Source of the DNA: Candidatus Gastranaerophilales bacterium
Lineage (GTDB): Bacteria; Cyanobacteriota; Vampirovibrionia; Gastranaerophilales; Gastranaerophilaceae
Reading direction: 5' to 3'
Assembly: GCA_944324235.1 (NCBI GenBank)
Contig: CALUVN010000017.1
Coordinates: forward strand, 1 to 41,348
DNA length: 41,348 nt
Shown: piece by piece, positions 32,801 to 40,799 of the stretch
Numbering within the stretch: position 1 is the stretch's first letter
Layout of the letters: each line of letters opens with the position of its first letter
Notes under the pieces: model-generated
What the model was told of the DNA's origin: nothing
What the model saw: the letters and a program-made list of their open reading frames with translations, nothing else
Database searches by the model: none
Translations under genes and position numbers: made by a program

Positions 32801-33403
32801 CTATTTAGAGTAGTATTCAATTACGAGTTGTTCTTTGATTTCTGGATCTAATTCTTCTCTTTCCGGAATTCTATCGAATGTAATTTTTTGAGCCTCTTTA
32901 TCAATAGTCATCCAAGCAGGAGCACAAGCCATATCTATCATTTCTGCTACTGATTTCATGAAAGATACGCTTCTTGTTTTTACTGTAATTACGTCGCCTG
33001 CTTTTACTAAGAAAGAAGGAATATCTACTTTTTTACCGTTAACAAGTACGTGACCGTGGTTTACGATTTGTCTTGTTTGTTTACGGGTGATACCAAAGCC
33101 TGCTCTGTAGAGTATGTTATCAAGTCTTGATTCCAGTAATTGTAAAAGGATTGTACCTGTAACACCTTTTCTTCTTGCTGCTTCTTTATAGTATTTTGCG
33201 AATTGTTTTTCACTTACAAGGTAAGTAAATCTGATTTTTTGTTTTTCTGCTAAGTGGAGTGCATATTCTGAAAGTTTCTTTCTTACTGCACCGTGCTGTC
33301 CTGAAGCACTTTGTCTCATAGAAGATGTTAATTTTCTATTTGAGATATCCTTTACTCGTTTGTTTCTGAATAATTTATTTGATGGTCCTGAATATCTAGC
33401 CAT
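32801..33403 (-). CDS. rpsD: 30S ribosomal protein S4
   Basis: S4 initiates small-subunit assembly by binding the 5' domain of 16S rRNA. In some bacteria it also represses its own operon. The start is at 33403 (MARYSGPSNK), which has AAAAGGAG about ten bases upstream and yields the usual 200-residue protein. An upstream in-frame ATG at 33463 would add 20 atypical residues. SMRQSASGQHGAVRKKLSEYAL and the S4 RNA-binding domain (RLDNILYRAGFG, QTRQIVNHGHVLVNGKKV) are clear. It lacks the N-terminal zinc cysteines of some S4 proteins (C-minus form). Confidence 0.96.
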   Translation of the reverse strand: MARYSGPSNKLFRNKRVKDISNRKLTSSMRQSASGQHGAVRKKLSEYALHLAEKQKIRFTYLVSEKQFAKYYKEAARRKGVTGTILLQLLESRLDNILYRAGFGITRKQTRQIVNHGHVLVNGKKVDIPSFLVKAGDVITVKTRSVSFMKSVAEMIDMACAPAWMTIDKEAQKITFDRIPEREELDPEIKEQLVIEYYSK

Positions 33404-33428
33404 TTTTTGTTTTTCTCCTTTTTCTTTT

Positions 33429-33475
33429 GCGGGGCATCTATGGTTTGCGTTTGGACTATTCACGCAAGCCCCCGC
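33429..33475 (-). ncRNA. Structured leader in the rpsK-rpsD spacer
   Basis: A nested hairpin: GCGGGGC (33429-33435) with GCCCCCGC (33468-33475), enclosing TTGCGT (33445-33450) with ACGCAA (33462-33467). It lies immediately upstream of the rpsD ribosome site within a 154-base spacer, unusually long for this operon. A ribosomal-protein (S4) control site is plausible; a processing site is the alternative. Confidence 0.5.
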
Positions 33476-33557
33476 GTTTTGTACGTTTGTTTAATTTATC
33501 TTTAATACGGATTAGCGGGAGTGTAGAGATTATCTGCTGCACTCTTGCTAAACTCCG

Positions 33558-33944
33558 TTATACACGTCTCTTTTTAGGCGGACGGCAGCCGTTGTGAGGA
33601 ATTGGAGTTACGTCTTTGATTAATGTAATTTCCAATCCTGCTGCTTGGATTGCTCTGATTGCTGTTTCTCTGCCTGATCCAGGTCCTTTGATGTGTACTT
33701 CTACTTTTTTCATACCTTGATCGATTGATTTTTTAGCAACCAGTTCTGCAGCTGATTGTGCTGCAAACGGAGTGCCTTTTCTTGCACCTTTAAAACCGGT
33801 AGCACCTGCTGTTGCCCATGCAATAGCATTACCTTGTGTATCGGTTGAAGTTACTATTGTATTGTTGAAAGTTGATTGAATGTGAACAACTCCCTGCAAT
33901 ACATTTTTCTTTTCCTTTTTCTTTGTTTTTTGTGGTCTTGCCAT
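33558..33944 (-). CDS. rpsK: 30S ribosomal protein S11
   Basis: S11 sits on the platform of the small subunit near the E-site. The 128-residue protein shows [38 protein letters not shown], and [20 protein letters not shown]. It ends with [13 protein letters not shown]. These are all diagnostic. The N-terminus is Lys-rich (KTKKKEKKN). Confidence 0.98.
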   Translation of the reverse strand: MARPQKTKKKEKKNVLQGVVHIQSTFNNTIVTSTDTQGNAIAWATAGATGFKGARKGTPFAAQSAAELVAKKSIDQGMKKVEVHIKGPGSGRETAIRAIQAAGLEITLIKDVTPIPHNGCRPPKKRRV

Positions 33945-34009
33945 TTTTATTTCCTTTATATTAGTTAGTTATTATGTAAAAACCTGTGTATTATTGCTAA
34001 TTAATTTTA

Positions 34010-34375
34010 CTATTTTTTCTTAGCGATAGGGCCTGTTTTTTTACCGCGTCTTGTTCTAGCGTTTGTTTTTGTTCTTTGACCGCGGCATGGAAGTTTACGT
34101 TTGTGTCTGAGGCCTCTGTATGAACCGATTTCTTGAAGACGTTTGATGTGCATTGTTACTTCACGTCTCAAGTCACCTTCAATGTGGTAGTTTGCAAGTT
34201 CGTTTCTTAACAATTTAATATCGTCATCTGTTAAGTCATCTGTTCTCAAGTCCGGTGATATACCTGTTGCTTTAAGGATATTTTCACTTCTTTTAGGGCC
34301 TATTCCGTAGATATAGGTTAATGCTACTATCATTCTTTTGTTACGAGGTAAATCTACCCCTGCTAGTCTTGCCAT
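34010..34375 (-). CDS. rpsM: 30S ribosomal protein S13
   Basis: S13 bridges the small-subunit head to the large subunit. The 121-residue protein shows [25 protein letters not shown], the middle [21 protein letters not shown], and the C-terminal [13 protein letters not shown], then GPIAKKK. Its long 5' spacer to rpmJ is where the S4-responsive alpha-operon leader lies in E. coli. Confidence 0.98.
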   Translation of the reverse strand: MARLAGVDLPRNKRMIVALTYIYGIGPKRSENILKATGISPDLRTDDLTDDDIKLLRNELANYHIEGDLRREVTMHIKRLQEIGSYRGLRHKRKLPCRGQRTKTNARTRRGKKTGPIAKKK

Positions 34376-34562
34376 TTTATATTTTCTCCTTTTCTTGTTG
34401 TTAGATTTTTTTGTGTATGAGGCATAAATACTTCCTCACCACCGAGCTTTTGAGTCTTTCGGTCGGACTTATTCGGTTGGTTAATTTATCCGGTATTCCT
34501 GCAGCCGTTTTGTTTTGCTAATCGGGCTTTCAGGTGTTATTCAGGTTTCCCTGCCGGAAAGA
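34376..34562 (-). other. 187-base rpmJ-rpsM spacer with several hairpins
   Basis: No gene is seen here. Several inverted repeats occur: TGAGG/CCTCA near 34418-34438, ACCGA/TCGGT near 34440-34465, and TTTCC/GGAAA near 34546-34560. Its position just before rpsM matches the S4-binding leader of the E. coli alpha operon, though the sequence itself does not prove that role. Confidence 0.4.
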
Positions 34563-34676
34563 TTAACCCTGTCTTTGTTTGTGTTTAGGGTTTTCGCAGA
34601 TAACTGCTACTCTGCCTTTTCTTTTAATGCATTTGCATTTGTCGCACATTGGCTTTACTGATGATCTTACTTTCAT
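34563..34676 (-). CDS. rpmJ: 50S ribosomal protein L36
   Basis: This short gene encodes a 37-residue protein reading [20 protein letters not shown] and onward to HKQRQG. It is the zinc-ribbon form, with CxxC-x-C (MCDKCKC) and a later Cys/His pair in ICENPKHK. L36 helps organise 23S rRNA in the large subunit. AAAGAAA precedes the ATG rather than a strong ribosome site. Order infA-rpmJ-rpsM is canonical. Confidence 0.96.
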   Translation of the reverse strand: MKVRSSVKPMCDKCKCIKRKGRVAVICENPKHKQRQG

Positions 34677-34719
34677 TTTCTTTTTCCTTTATATATAAAT
34701 TTGTACGTGAGATTTTATA

Positions 34720-34935
34720 TTATTTCAGGCGGAAGGTGATTCTTCCTCTGGTTAAATCGTACGGTGTCATTTCGACTTTAACCTTGTCTCCCGGTAAAAT
34801 TCTTATGAAATTTTTTCTGATTTTGCCGGAGATGTGGGCTAAAATTTCGTGGTCATTTTCCAGTTTAACCCTGAACATTGCGTTAGGCATTGATTCTATA
34901 ATCGTACCTTCTAATTCTATTACGTCTTTTGCCAT
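34720..34935 (-). CDS. infA: Translation initiation factor IF-1
   Basis: IF-1 occupies the A-site of the small subunit during initiation. The 71-residue OB-fold protein reads [20 protein letters not shown], then [20 protein letters not shown], then [16 protein letters not shown]. These are all diagnostic. It is the first gene of the ribosomal operon in this window and its promoter must lie in the gap to its right (34936-35288). Confidence 0.97.
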   Translation of the reverse strand: MAKDVIELEGTIIESMPNAMFRVKLENDHEILAHISGKIRKNFIRILPGDKVKVEMTPYDLTRGRITFRLK

Positions 34936-35288
34936 AGTGTCCTCTTTTTCGGCTGTAAATTATACACCTATATTAAGGCGTTATTTTAATCATACTTGCA
35001 AAAAATTTCTTTGCAAGCGGTTTTACGTCCTTTTTAGTTAATCTTTTTTAAGATATTTTTGCTTGTTTTTCTAAAAACGGCACACAATCAAGCTTTGCTT
35101 GCTTGTTTAAAATATCTTTGACATGCAAGTTTTCAGCTTTTTGTAAATTTTTCTTAATAATTCTAATGTGTATATTTTTAATTAAACATTTTAGTATTTT
35201 AAGATTTGTTAACTTTTTTTGAGAGTTTGAAATTCACTGCGGAAAAAAGTTTTTATATATATAGTTAATCAAAAAAGAGAGGCAAATT
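34936..35288. other. 353-base intergenic region between infA and a divergent small gene
   Basis: No coding sequence is seen. On the minus strand TATAAT (34967-34962) is a likely -10 for the infA operon, with a poor -35. Two inverted repeats are present: CTTGCAAA/TTTGCAAG (34995-35017) and AAGATATTTT/AAAATATCTT (about 35051-35060 and 35109-35118). The second encloses a small CAAGC/GCTTG hairpin. The region is very AT-rich and may hold promoters for both directions. Confidence 0.55.
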
Positions 35289-35657
35289 ATGGCTGATAAG
35301 GTTAATAGTATAGAAGATTTGGAGCAGTTAAGAGCGGCCGCGGCATCTCAGGGAATGCAAGTTCCTAACTATCAGGAGTGGAGCGGTATTCTTGAAAGCC
35401 TTGAGGAGGCAGGCGTTAAGTCTACAGGTTCATTTGAAGGTGACAAGGCTAAACTGCAGGAAGTTGAAAAGACAATTAATGACTTTATAAACGAAGTTAA
35501 GACGCAGGAAGTTGCCAATCAGAAGACAAAAGAAACCGATATGGTTCAAGATACGGCGCAAAGCGACAAAGAGCAGACAATCAAGGCAACTGTGGCAAAC
35601 GGTACAAGTTCAATGATTTTAGCAGATTACATGAAATATTATCACATGTTGAGTTAA
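35289..35657 (+). CDS. Small hydrophilic helical protein of unknown function
   Basis: This 122-residue acidic protein has no recognised family. It begins MADKVNSIEDLEQLRAAAAS and contains a Lys/Glu/Gln-rich central helix (about 45-95), then VANGTSSMILADYMKYYHML at the end. There is no signal peptide or membrane segment. GAGAGG precedes the ATG and a strong terminator follows, so it is a monocistronic, probably well-expressed gene. Size and helicity resemble the 108-residue protein at 27805-28131, though no sequence identity is evident by eye. Confidence 0.78.
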   Translation: MADKVNSIEDLEQLRAAAASQGMQVPNYQEWSGILESLEEAGVKSTGSFEGDKAKLQEVEKTINDFINEVKTQEVANQKTKETDMVQDTAQSDKEQTIKATVANGTSSMILADYMKYYHMLS

Positions 35658-35674
35658 TGTTTATTTATTATATT

Positions 35675-35700
35675 AAAAGCCCGATTAAGTCGGGCTTTTT
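35675..35700. terminator. Bidirectional terminator
   Basis: AAAAGCCCGA (35675-35684) pairs perfectly with TCGGGCTTTT (35690-35699) around a five-base loop. It serves the small gene to its left and, with its A-tract, lepB converging from the right. Confidence 0.93.
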
Positions 35701-35702
35701 TA

Positions 35703-36335
35703 TTATTTCAGAGTATGAATTCTTGTTAGCGGCCAGAATCTGAAGATTGCTTTACCTACGAATCTTTTTTCATCAAGAAATCCCCAGTATCGGCTGTCTT
35801 GAGAATTCCCGCGGTTGTCGCCCATCATAAAATATTTATGTTCAGGAATTGTAAAAGGCCCGCAGTACATAGCTTCTGAGCATACCGGATATTCGTAAGG
35901 GCTTCTTACATAAGGTTCATCCAGCGGTTTATCGTTGATGTAGACGGTATTTTTGCCTGTTTTATCGGTTTTAATTTCAAATTTGTCGCCAGGCATGCCT
36001 ACAACGCGTTTAATATAAGCTATATCTTTGCAGAAAAATCCGGTGAGACGTGAAAACAGTTTCCACGGGGTATTTTTAAGTTGTTCAGCCGGCGGATAGA
36101 ATACCATAATATCTCCGCGTTCCGGTGTACGGTAAAATCTTGAAAATCTTTCCACAAAAATTCTGTCGCCTTCTATTAGGGTAGGTTTCATTGAACCTGA
36201 CGGTATCCAGCGGATTTCACCTATAAAAAATCGTATTATAATTACCATCACTACAACGAAAACTACTGTTTCAACAGTTTCTTTTATTGCAGGACGGTAT
36301 TTTTCGTATAAATTTTTCAACTCTTCTTTATTCAT
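35703..36335 (-). CDS. lepB: Signal peptidase I
   Basis: LepB removes signal peptides from exported proteins at the outer face of the cytoplasmic membrane. The 210-residue protein has one N-terminal membrane segment (about 20-38, VETVVFVVVMVIIIRFFIG). The catalytic serine is S48 in IPSGSMKPTL and the general-base lysine K109 in YIKRVVGMPGD. The C-terminal boxes MMGDNRGNSQDSRYWG and FVGKAIFRFWP are intact. Its start overlaps the upstream polyprenyl synthase stop by eight bases, so the two are co-transcribed. It would process the secreted paralogues found earlier in the window. Confidence 0.97.
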   Translation of the reverse strand: MNKEELKNLYEKYRPAIKETVETVVFVVVMVIIIRFFIGEIRWIPSGSMKPTLIEGDRIFVERFSRFYRTPERGDIMVFYPPAEQLKNTPWKLFSRLTGFFCKDIAYIKRVVGMPGDKFEIKTDKTGKNTVYINDKPLDEPYVRSPYEYPVCSEAMYCGPFTIPEHKYFMMGDNRGNSQDSRYWGFLDEKRFVGKAIFRFWPLTRIHTLK

Positions 36336-37185
36336 GTCTAAAAAGCTCCAAAAGCTCGATTAATGCTGTTTTATATCTGCTCTTTTCAAGATTTTTAATT
36401 ATATCCGCAGATTTATCAATATAATTATTCAACAACAAGCGCGTTTTTTCAATACCGTTTGTAAAATCTTCATTCTCGGACAGGATAACCGGTGCTGTAT
36501 ATATTCCGTCATTAATATCACTACGGGTTGTTTCAAAGTTAATCAGGTCATCTCTTATTTGGAATGCGATTCCGAAGTTTATTGCAAAATCAGCGGCAGC
36601 TTTTCTGTTTATATTGCCTGAAACTATTGCAGCGCCTTCTATTGCGGATTGAAAAAGAGAGGCAGTTTTTTGTTGTGATTTATCGATGTAATCATCAAGG
36701 CTTACTTTTTTGTATTTTGAAAAATATTGTGAAATTTCGCCTGTACACATCTGCGCAAAGGCGGTTGAAAATATCCCCAGCAAATCAAAAGAGTCGAGTC
36801 TGCTTATTTTTTTTAACGCTGCTGCCAGTAAATAATCGCCGGATATTACTGCCAATTTGCTGTCAAATTCACTGTTGATGGTTGGTGTATTTCTTCTGGT
36901 GTCACTTTCGTCTATTATGTCATCGTGTATGAGAGATGCGTTATGTATTAATTCGACTGCGCTTTGAAGTTCAATCTGGCGTGGCGTAATCTCCTGATTG
37001 TTGGCTTTCAGATATAAAAAAGCTGCTACGGCTCGGATGTGTTTCGACGGTGAAGTTAAGATTTTTCTGAGGGATGTATTTAAAGGTTCAAGTAGGTTTA
37101 TTTCTTTAAGTACATTCTCTGAAACTTTATCTATATCTTCTTGTATCAGCCCCGAAATTTTGCTGTATTGTTCAATAAATGCCAT
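36328..37185 (-). CDS. Polyprenyl diphosphate synthase (trans-isoprenyl family)
   Basis: This 285-residue all-helical enzyme condenses isopentenyl diphosphate into an allylic chain for quinone side chains or lipid carriers. The first aspartate-rich motif is intact: DDIID (88-92) in HDDIIDESDTRRNTPT. The second is altered to DDLIN (212-216), with Asn in the last Asp position, and the nearby GK-x-T-x-P region reads DGIYTAPV. Since the second motif binds IPP through magnesium, specificity or partner requirement may differ. It could be the catalytic or the less active subunit of a heterodimer. Start ATG at 37185. Confidence 0.85.
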   Translation of the reverse strand: MAFIEQYSKISGLIQEDIDKVSENVLKEINLLEPLNTSLRKILTSPSKHIRAVAAFLYLKANNQEITPRQIELQSAVELIHNASLIHDDIIDESDTRRNTPTINSEFDSKLAVISGDYLLAAALKKISRLDSFDLLGIFSTAFAQMCTGEISQYFSKYKKVSLDDYIDKSQQKTASLFQSAIEGAAIVSGNINRKAAADFAINFGIAFQIRDDLINFETTRSDINDGIYTAPVILSENEDFTNGIEKTRLLLNNYIDKSADIIKNLEKSRYKTALIELLELFRHE

Positions 37186-37242
37186 AATTCAATTTTAACA
37201 TAAATATAAACCCTATATTATATATTAATATAGCTCTACTCG

Positions 37243-37305
37243 GGTATTTATTGTAATACCTGTTGACAATTCCTTTTTTTTATTATAAAGTTAGTCATGC
37301 CTAAC
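37243..37305 (+). promoter_or_regulatory. Promoter region with two small dyads
   Basis: A dyad GGTATT/AATACC (37243-37260) is followed by TTGACA (37263-37268) and TATAAA (37284-37289, 15-base spacing). A second dyad, GTTAG/CTAAC (37290-37305), follows. The arrangement suggests a regulated promoter for the membrane protein gene at 37341, though spacing is short. Confidence 0.4.
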
Positions 37306-37340
37306 AAATTATAAAAATAATTATCAGAAAAAATATTGAA

Positions 37341-38408
37341 ATGAAGATTCAAACAATCGCAAAATATGTAGATCAACCGGTCTTATTAAATAAATTACAG
37401 CAGAAGATGCCTGCACTTTTGATAGGCACAGGCGCTGCCTACGGAACTTACGATACCTTTAAGAGTCCGCGCAGGCATAGTCATGAGCATCCTGATAAAC
37501 ATAAATACCAAAATACTGAGAGCAGACTTAAACAAGGGGTGAAAAACGCCATCATCATTTCAAGTACGATTACCGCATCCCTTGTCGGAGCAAGAGGTCT
37601 GAAGCTTAACGGCAAAAAAATTATCAACGGGTTAATGGAAAATACTCCTCTTGATAAACTCCTACAAAAACAATCAGAAGCAGTCGATCATTTCATTTCA
37701 AACAAAAAGCCGGAAGATTCCGCCCTCTTGCAAATTTTAAATAAAGCAAGGACAACACATTTGTCTTGCGATGACATTGAAACTCTATCGGCAAAACTTC
37801 CTCTTGATGCCGATAGAGAATCTTTGTTCAAAGTTATACTTCCTGATAAAGAAAACCTTGATTCAAAAGAGATTTTCGGAGAGATAAAGAGGTTGTCTTT
37901 ACTCGGTGCAATTCCCGTAGCCGGAGGAATTGCCGGCGGGATAGCTGCAGATACGGTTACGCATACTGCAAGTAAAAAGAAAACCGCAGATAAAATAAAA
38001 GAAGGTTTTTATCAATATTTTGCAAATATATTCCTTTGTAATGTGGGAGCGGGAGCTGCACTTTTTACTGCGGAACAGCTGGCAAAAGCCAAAATAATCA
38101 AACCGCTGAAACCTGCTCATAAATTGTGTACAATTCTTGCAGGGATAATTGCGACAGGAATTGTCGGGGGGAGTTTTATCGCTAATTACTTAAGTAAAAA
38201 ATTAATCAATCCGCTTTTCGGGCAAAAAACTGACCAGAAACTATACGACGAGCGAAAGCCCGAATTAACAGACATTGCACTACACGCGGATGACATCGCG
38301 ACGGCCGGTGTTCTGTCCGGATTTAAATGGATAGAGCCGGCTCTTCCTCTTATGTATTTTGTCTCGGGGTATAGAGCCGGAATCGGTTATAGAAATGTTA
38401 ACAATTAA
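37341..38408 (+). CDS. Multi-pass membrane protein of unknown function
   Basis: This 355-residue protein has no recognised family. Hydrophobic segments lie at about 23-38 (Gly/Ala-rich, weak), 67-83, 186-205, 228-246, 263-284 and 328-346, separated by Lys-rich soluble stretches. A His-rich patch, HSHEHPDKH, occurs at 46-54. A charged central domain (about 95-180) ends DKENLDSKEIFGEIKR. The N-terminus lacks a typical signal. The ATG at 37341 has no clear ribosome site. In the same direction and 190 bases downstream begins an operon of similar membrane proteins, so a shared process is possible, but a riboswitch-like leader separates them. Confidence 0.75.
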   Translation: MKIQTIAKYVDQPVLLNKLQQKMPALLIGTGAAYGTYDTFKSPRRHSHEHPDKHKYQNTESRLKQGVKNAIIISSTITASLVGARGLKLNGKKIINGLMENTPLDKLLQKQSEAVDHFISNKKPEDSALLQILNKARTTHLSCDDIETLSAKLPLDADRESLFKVILPDKENLDSKEIFGEIKRLSLLGAIPVAGGIAGGIAADTVTHTASKKKTADKIKEGFYQYFANIFLCNVGAGAALFTAEQLAKAKIIKPLKPAHKLCTILAGIIATGIVGGSFIANYLSKKLINPLFGQKTDQKLYDERKPELTDIALHADDIATAGVLSGFKWIEPALPLMYFVSGYRAGIGYRNVNN

Positions 38409-38439
38409 TGCCTTATAAATTGACAACAGTCTGTCGTTA

Positions 38440-38580
38440 TCATAGGATTTTTATAGAGGAAATGGAGTGAATATCTCCAGCTGCTGGCGCAGCCGTAAAA
38501 GCCGGAACACTCGAGAAAAAGCATATTCCACGCGCAGATTGGGAGTGTTAATAATTTTCTTTAGTGTCCTCAGCTGGAAA
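38440..38580 (+). promoter_or_regulatory. Cobalamin-riboswitch-like leader
   Basis: The region matches the cobalamin riboswitch core. GGAAA leads into a stem TGGAG/CTCCA (38463-38467, 38475-38479) with a seven-base loop TGAATAT. The adjoining stem GCTGC/GCAGC follows, then CGTAAAAGCCGGAACACTCG (38493-38512), close to the B12 box AGYCMGRADACC. E. coli btuB has the same order and spacing of these parts from memory. AACACTC of the box can instead pair with GAGTGTT (38543-38549), and TCCAGCTG (38476-38483) with CAGCTGGA (38571-38578), giving an alternative fold near the ribosome site (GAGGA, 38588-38592). The 5' P1/P2 strands are not clear. TTGACA (38420-38425) and TAGGAT (38443-38448) could be a promoter but would truncate the aptamer. 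Confidence 0.6.
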
Positions 38581-38599
38581 GTCATGCGAGGATTTTTTA

Positions 38600-39295
38600 A
38601 TGCAATTAGCTGCAAGACAAGCAAATAATGCGAGAGTAGGTACATGTCCGCACGGACTGCCTTTAGGTGCTTGCCCGATATGTAACGGGATGGGCGGAGG
38701 CGGCGGGATGAGAAAAGCCGACTTTTCCGCAAAACCCGGTGAAATGAGCTGGAATGAATGCGCAGCAATCGGGGCTTTTTTGAAAGCACAGCAGCAGGCA
38801 AAAGAAGCTCGCGCTCAGGATGCACAGAATTTTGCACAGCAAGCTGTCGCTTTTCAAAATTCAATGGCAGCGGCTCATCAGAGAATGACGGAACTTGCAC
38901 AGTTTTTTACGAAAAATACACCTGCAATTATTGCAAAGCCTGCTAATTTTGTAATTAACACTCTAATTCTCGGAACAGTAAACATATTAAAGAGTATTCC
39001 TGCCGCTGTTGCAAGTTTTACCGCTAATATCGGACAAAAACTTGCAGATATATCAGATAAGCTTGCAGCCGTATACGGCGAAGTAAAAACAGCAATTGCA
39101 AAAAAACTCTCCGAAACAGTAAATGAATTTAAGAAAAAAGTTAAATCACTGTTCGCGATTTTCCAGCCGCTTGATGCTGATAATGATGATAAAAAAATTG
39201 ACGAAACTAAAAAAGCATTTGAACTTAAAACTTTTATACATAATTTGTATAAAAAATTAACCGGAACAGAAAAGGATATAGAAAATAATGAATAA
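38600..39295 (+). CDS. Zinc-ribbon-like CPHG...CPIC protein with amphipathic tail
   Basis: This 231-residue protein starts at ATG 38600, supported by GAGGA eight bases upstream; an in-frame GTG at 38564 would lie inside the leader. Residues 15-35 hold CPHGLPLGACPIC followed by a poly-Gly stretch, a compact Cys4-type pattern (two Cys pairs, His) suggestive of a small zinc site. An Ala/Gln-rich helix (about 60-110) follows. Next is a hydrophobic region near 115-160 (NFVINTLILGTVNILKSIPAAV), probably amphipathic or membrane-inserted. A Lys-rich helical tail ends the protein. I believe proteins with this Cys motif recur in Gastranaerophilales-type genomes, but have no family name. Overlaps the next gene by eight bases. 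Confidence 0.75.
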   Translation: MQLAARQANNARVGTCPHGLPLGACPICNGMGGGGGMRKADFSAKPGEMSWNECAAIGAFLKAQQQAKEARAQDAQNFAQQAVAFQNSMAAAHQRMTELAQFFTKNTPAIIAKPANFVINTLILGTVNILKSIPAAVASFTANIGQKLADISDKLAAVYGEVKTAIAKKLSETVNEFKKKVKSLFAIFQPLDADNDDKKIDETKKAFELKTFIHNLYKKLTGTEKDIENNE

Positions 39296-40787
39296 TATAC
39301 AGTTCAACGATATCGAAGCTCAAAGGCAGCAGAGGTATCTGACATCTACTCAGAGAAGAAATAGCAACCAGACAAAGGAGGGTGTAGTTGTCAATTCGCT
39401 TATAAAAGATAATGCTAACACAGCAGACTGCAATCTGAACGATACTTATGATTCTCTGGTCATTTCAAAAAATTTAAAAATGCCGGATAAGTTATACGAA
39501 AAAAATATTTCAGGTGAAAAAAGCCTTTTGCCGATAAGTGCAATAGCCGTCGGCGTTATGGGCGGCATAACTGCCTTAACTGCATTTATAAGCAAGAATA
39601 TTTCTAATAACCAGAACATTGATGAATTAAAAAAACTGCCTGATTTAACCAGAAATTGCGCTCTTAATGAGGAAACCCATCAGGCGCTTTATCACATGAT
39701 TAAATGTACAAACAAAAAAACAATTCTTGCCGGTACAGGTGTTCTTGCGCTTACTGCCATGGCTTTTATGGGTAAAACCTTCCTTGAAGGATTTCGCGAT
39801 GTCTGGGTCAAAAAACGTGAAGCAGATATTCAGAAAAACCTTCAGGAAAAACTTATTGCTATAGAAACGCAGTCTTTTTCAGGCAAAATCCAGATTATCA
39901 GAAGCATGATGTCTGAAAAGGCGGAAGAATTCAGCAAGTATATATCAAACGACCACGAACCTATACTCACTAATTTCGGTAAAAAAGTACGCGGTGAGAT
40001 TTCTTTTAAATCGAAAAAACGTGAACATGATAATATTAATAACAATAATGTTAATTATTTTCTGATTGGAGCAGCGACCTTTGCATCAATTGTCGGTTTA
40101 GGATTTGCAGCGCTGAAAAACCTCACTAAAGGTAAAGCAGGTATAGAAACTAATATAAAAGCAACAAAAGATTCTATAGATAAAATTATTAAAGCCGCAA
40201 CGCCGGAAACTTTCGAGCGGGACAGACAAACTCTATCAAAATTATTTGACTGGATTAATGCGTCTGATGCTGAAATTAAAGACGCTTTGTTTAATCTGAA
40301 AGGGTCTCCTGAAGAGAAAAAAGAATTTATGGAATATATCCTTACAAAACTGAAAACTTCAACTACAAAGGTAGATAGCGCTGTCGGCGGCGATGGTACG
40401 CCAAAGCCGACCTTCTATTCCCACGTAGATGATTACAGGGCATTTTTCTATAATTACCTGCTGGATACAAAAAATCCGTACTTTAAGCAGCTTTTCTTCG
40501 GGATTACGGGTCTGACCGCCGTTGGTTACAGCGGAAAACTCGCAGGTGAAGCTATCAAAGATGTTCAGGTTAAAAAGATTAACGCGGATACGGAGCTAAA
40601 TCTCCAGCAGCGTCTTGTTTCTACAGAACTTAGAAACTTTAAAGCCAAAAAAGATGCATCTATTCAGCCGCTAATGAAAGAATTCTATAAACAGGTTGAC
40701 AACGGCAAGCCAAAAGAAGAATTAAAGGTTATGGCCGATAACATTCTGTTTGAGATTAAAAACGGTGCACCGTTTGTATATTCATAG
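39288..40787 (+). CDS. Multi-pass membrane protein with an internal repeat
   Basis: This 499-residue protein has hydrophobic segments near 80-102, 145-165, 256-278 and 402-420. The second and fourth sit in a duplicated unit (about 150-218 and 405-470). Both copies share G-x-x-x-LTA-x-(A/G)-(F/Y)-x-GK, then (F/A)-x-DV-x-VKK-x-x-AD, then NLQ-(E/Q)-(K/R)-L. The cytoplasmic parts are Lys/Glu-rich helices. No enzyme motif is seen. The ATG lies eight bases inside the previous gene, and the next gene starts 12 bases after its stop, so the three are one operon under the riboswitch-like leader. A transport or scaffold role is inferred from repeats and membrane topology only. Confidence 0.75.
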   Translation: MNNIQFNDIEAQRQQRYLTSTQRRNSNQTKEGVVVNSLIKDNANTADCNLNDTYDSLVISKNLKMPDKLYEKNISGEKSLLPISAIAVGVMGGITALTAFISKNISNNQNIDELKKLPDLTRNCALNEETHQALYHMIKCTNKKTILAGTGVLALTAMAFMGKTFLEGFRDVWVKKREADIQKNLQEKLIAIETQSFSGKIQIIRSMMSEKAEEFSKYISNDHEPILTNFGKKVRGEISFKSKKREHDNINNNNVNYFLIGAATFASIVGLGFAALKNLTKGKAGIETNIKATKDSIDKIIKAATPETFERDRQTLSKLFDWINASDAEIKDALFNLKGSPEEKKEFMEYILTKLKTSTTKVDSAVGGDGTPKPTFYSHVDDYRAFFYNYLLDTKNPYFKQLFFGITGLTAVGYSGKLAGEAIKDVQVKKINADTELNLQQRLVSTELRNFKAKKDASIQPLMKEFYKQVDNGKPKEELKVMADNILFEIKNGAPFVYS

Positions 40788-40799
40788 GAAAATTTTTAA

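Noticed and set aside
33404-33463. N-terminal extension of S4 by 20 residues
   Set aside because: The extension runs through the ribosome binding site and stem-loop; MARYSGPSNK is the normal S4 start.
38451-38900. Minus-strand open frame of 149 residues over the riboswitch-like leader
   Set aside because: It overlaps both the structured leader and the better-supported plus-strand gene, has no ribosome site and an Arg/Ser/Leu-biased composition typical of antisense frames.
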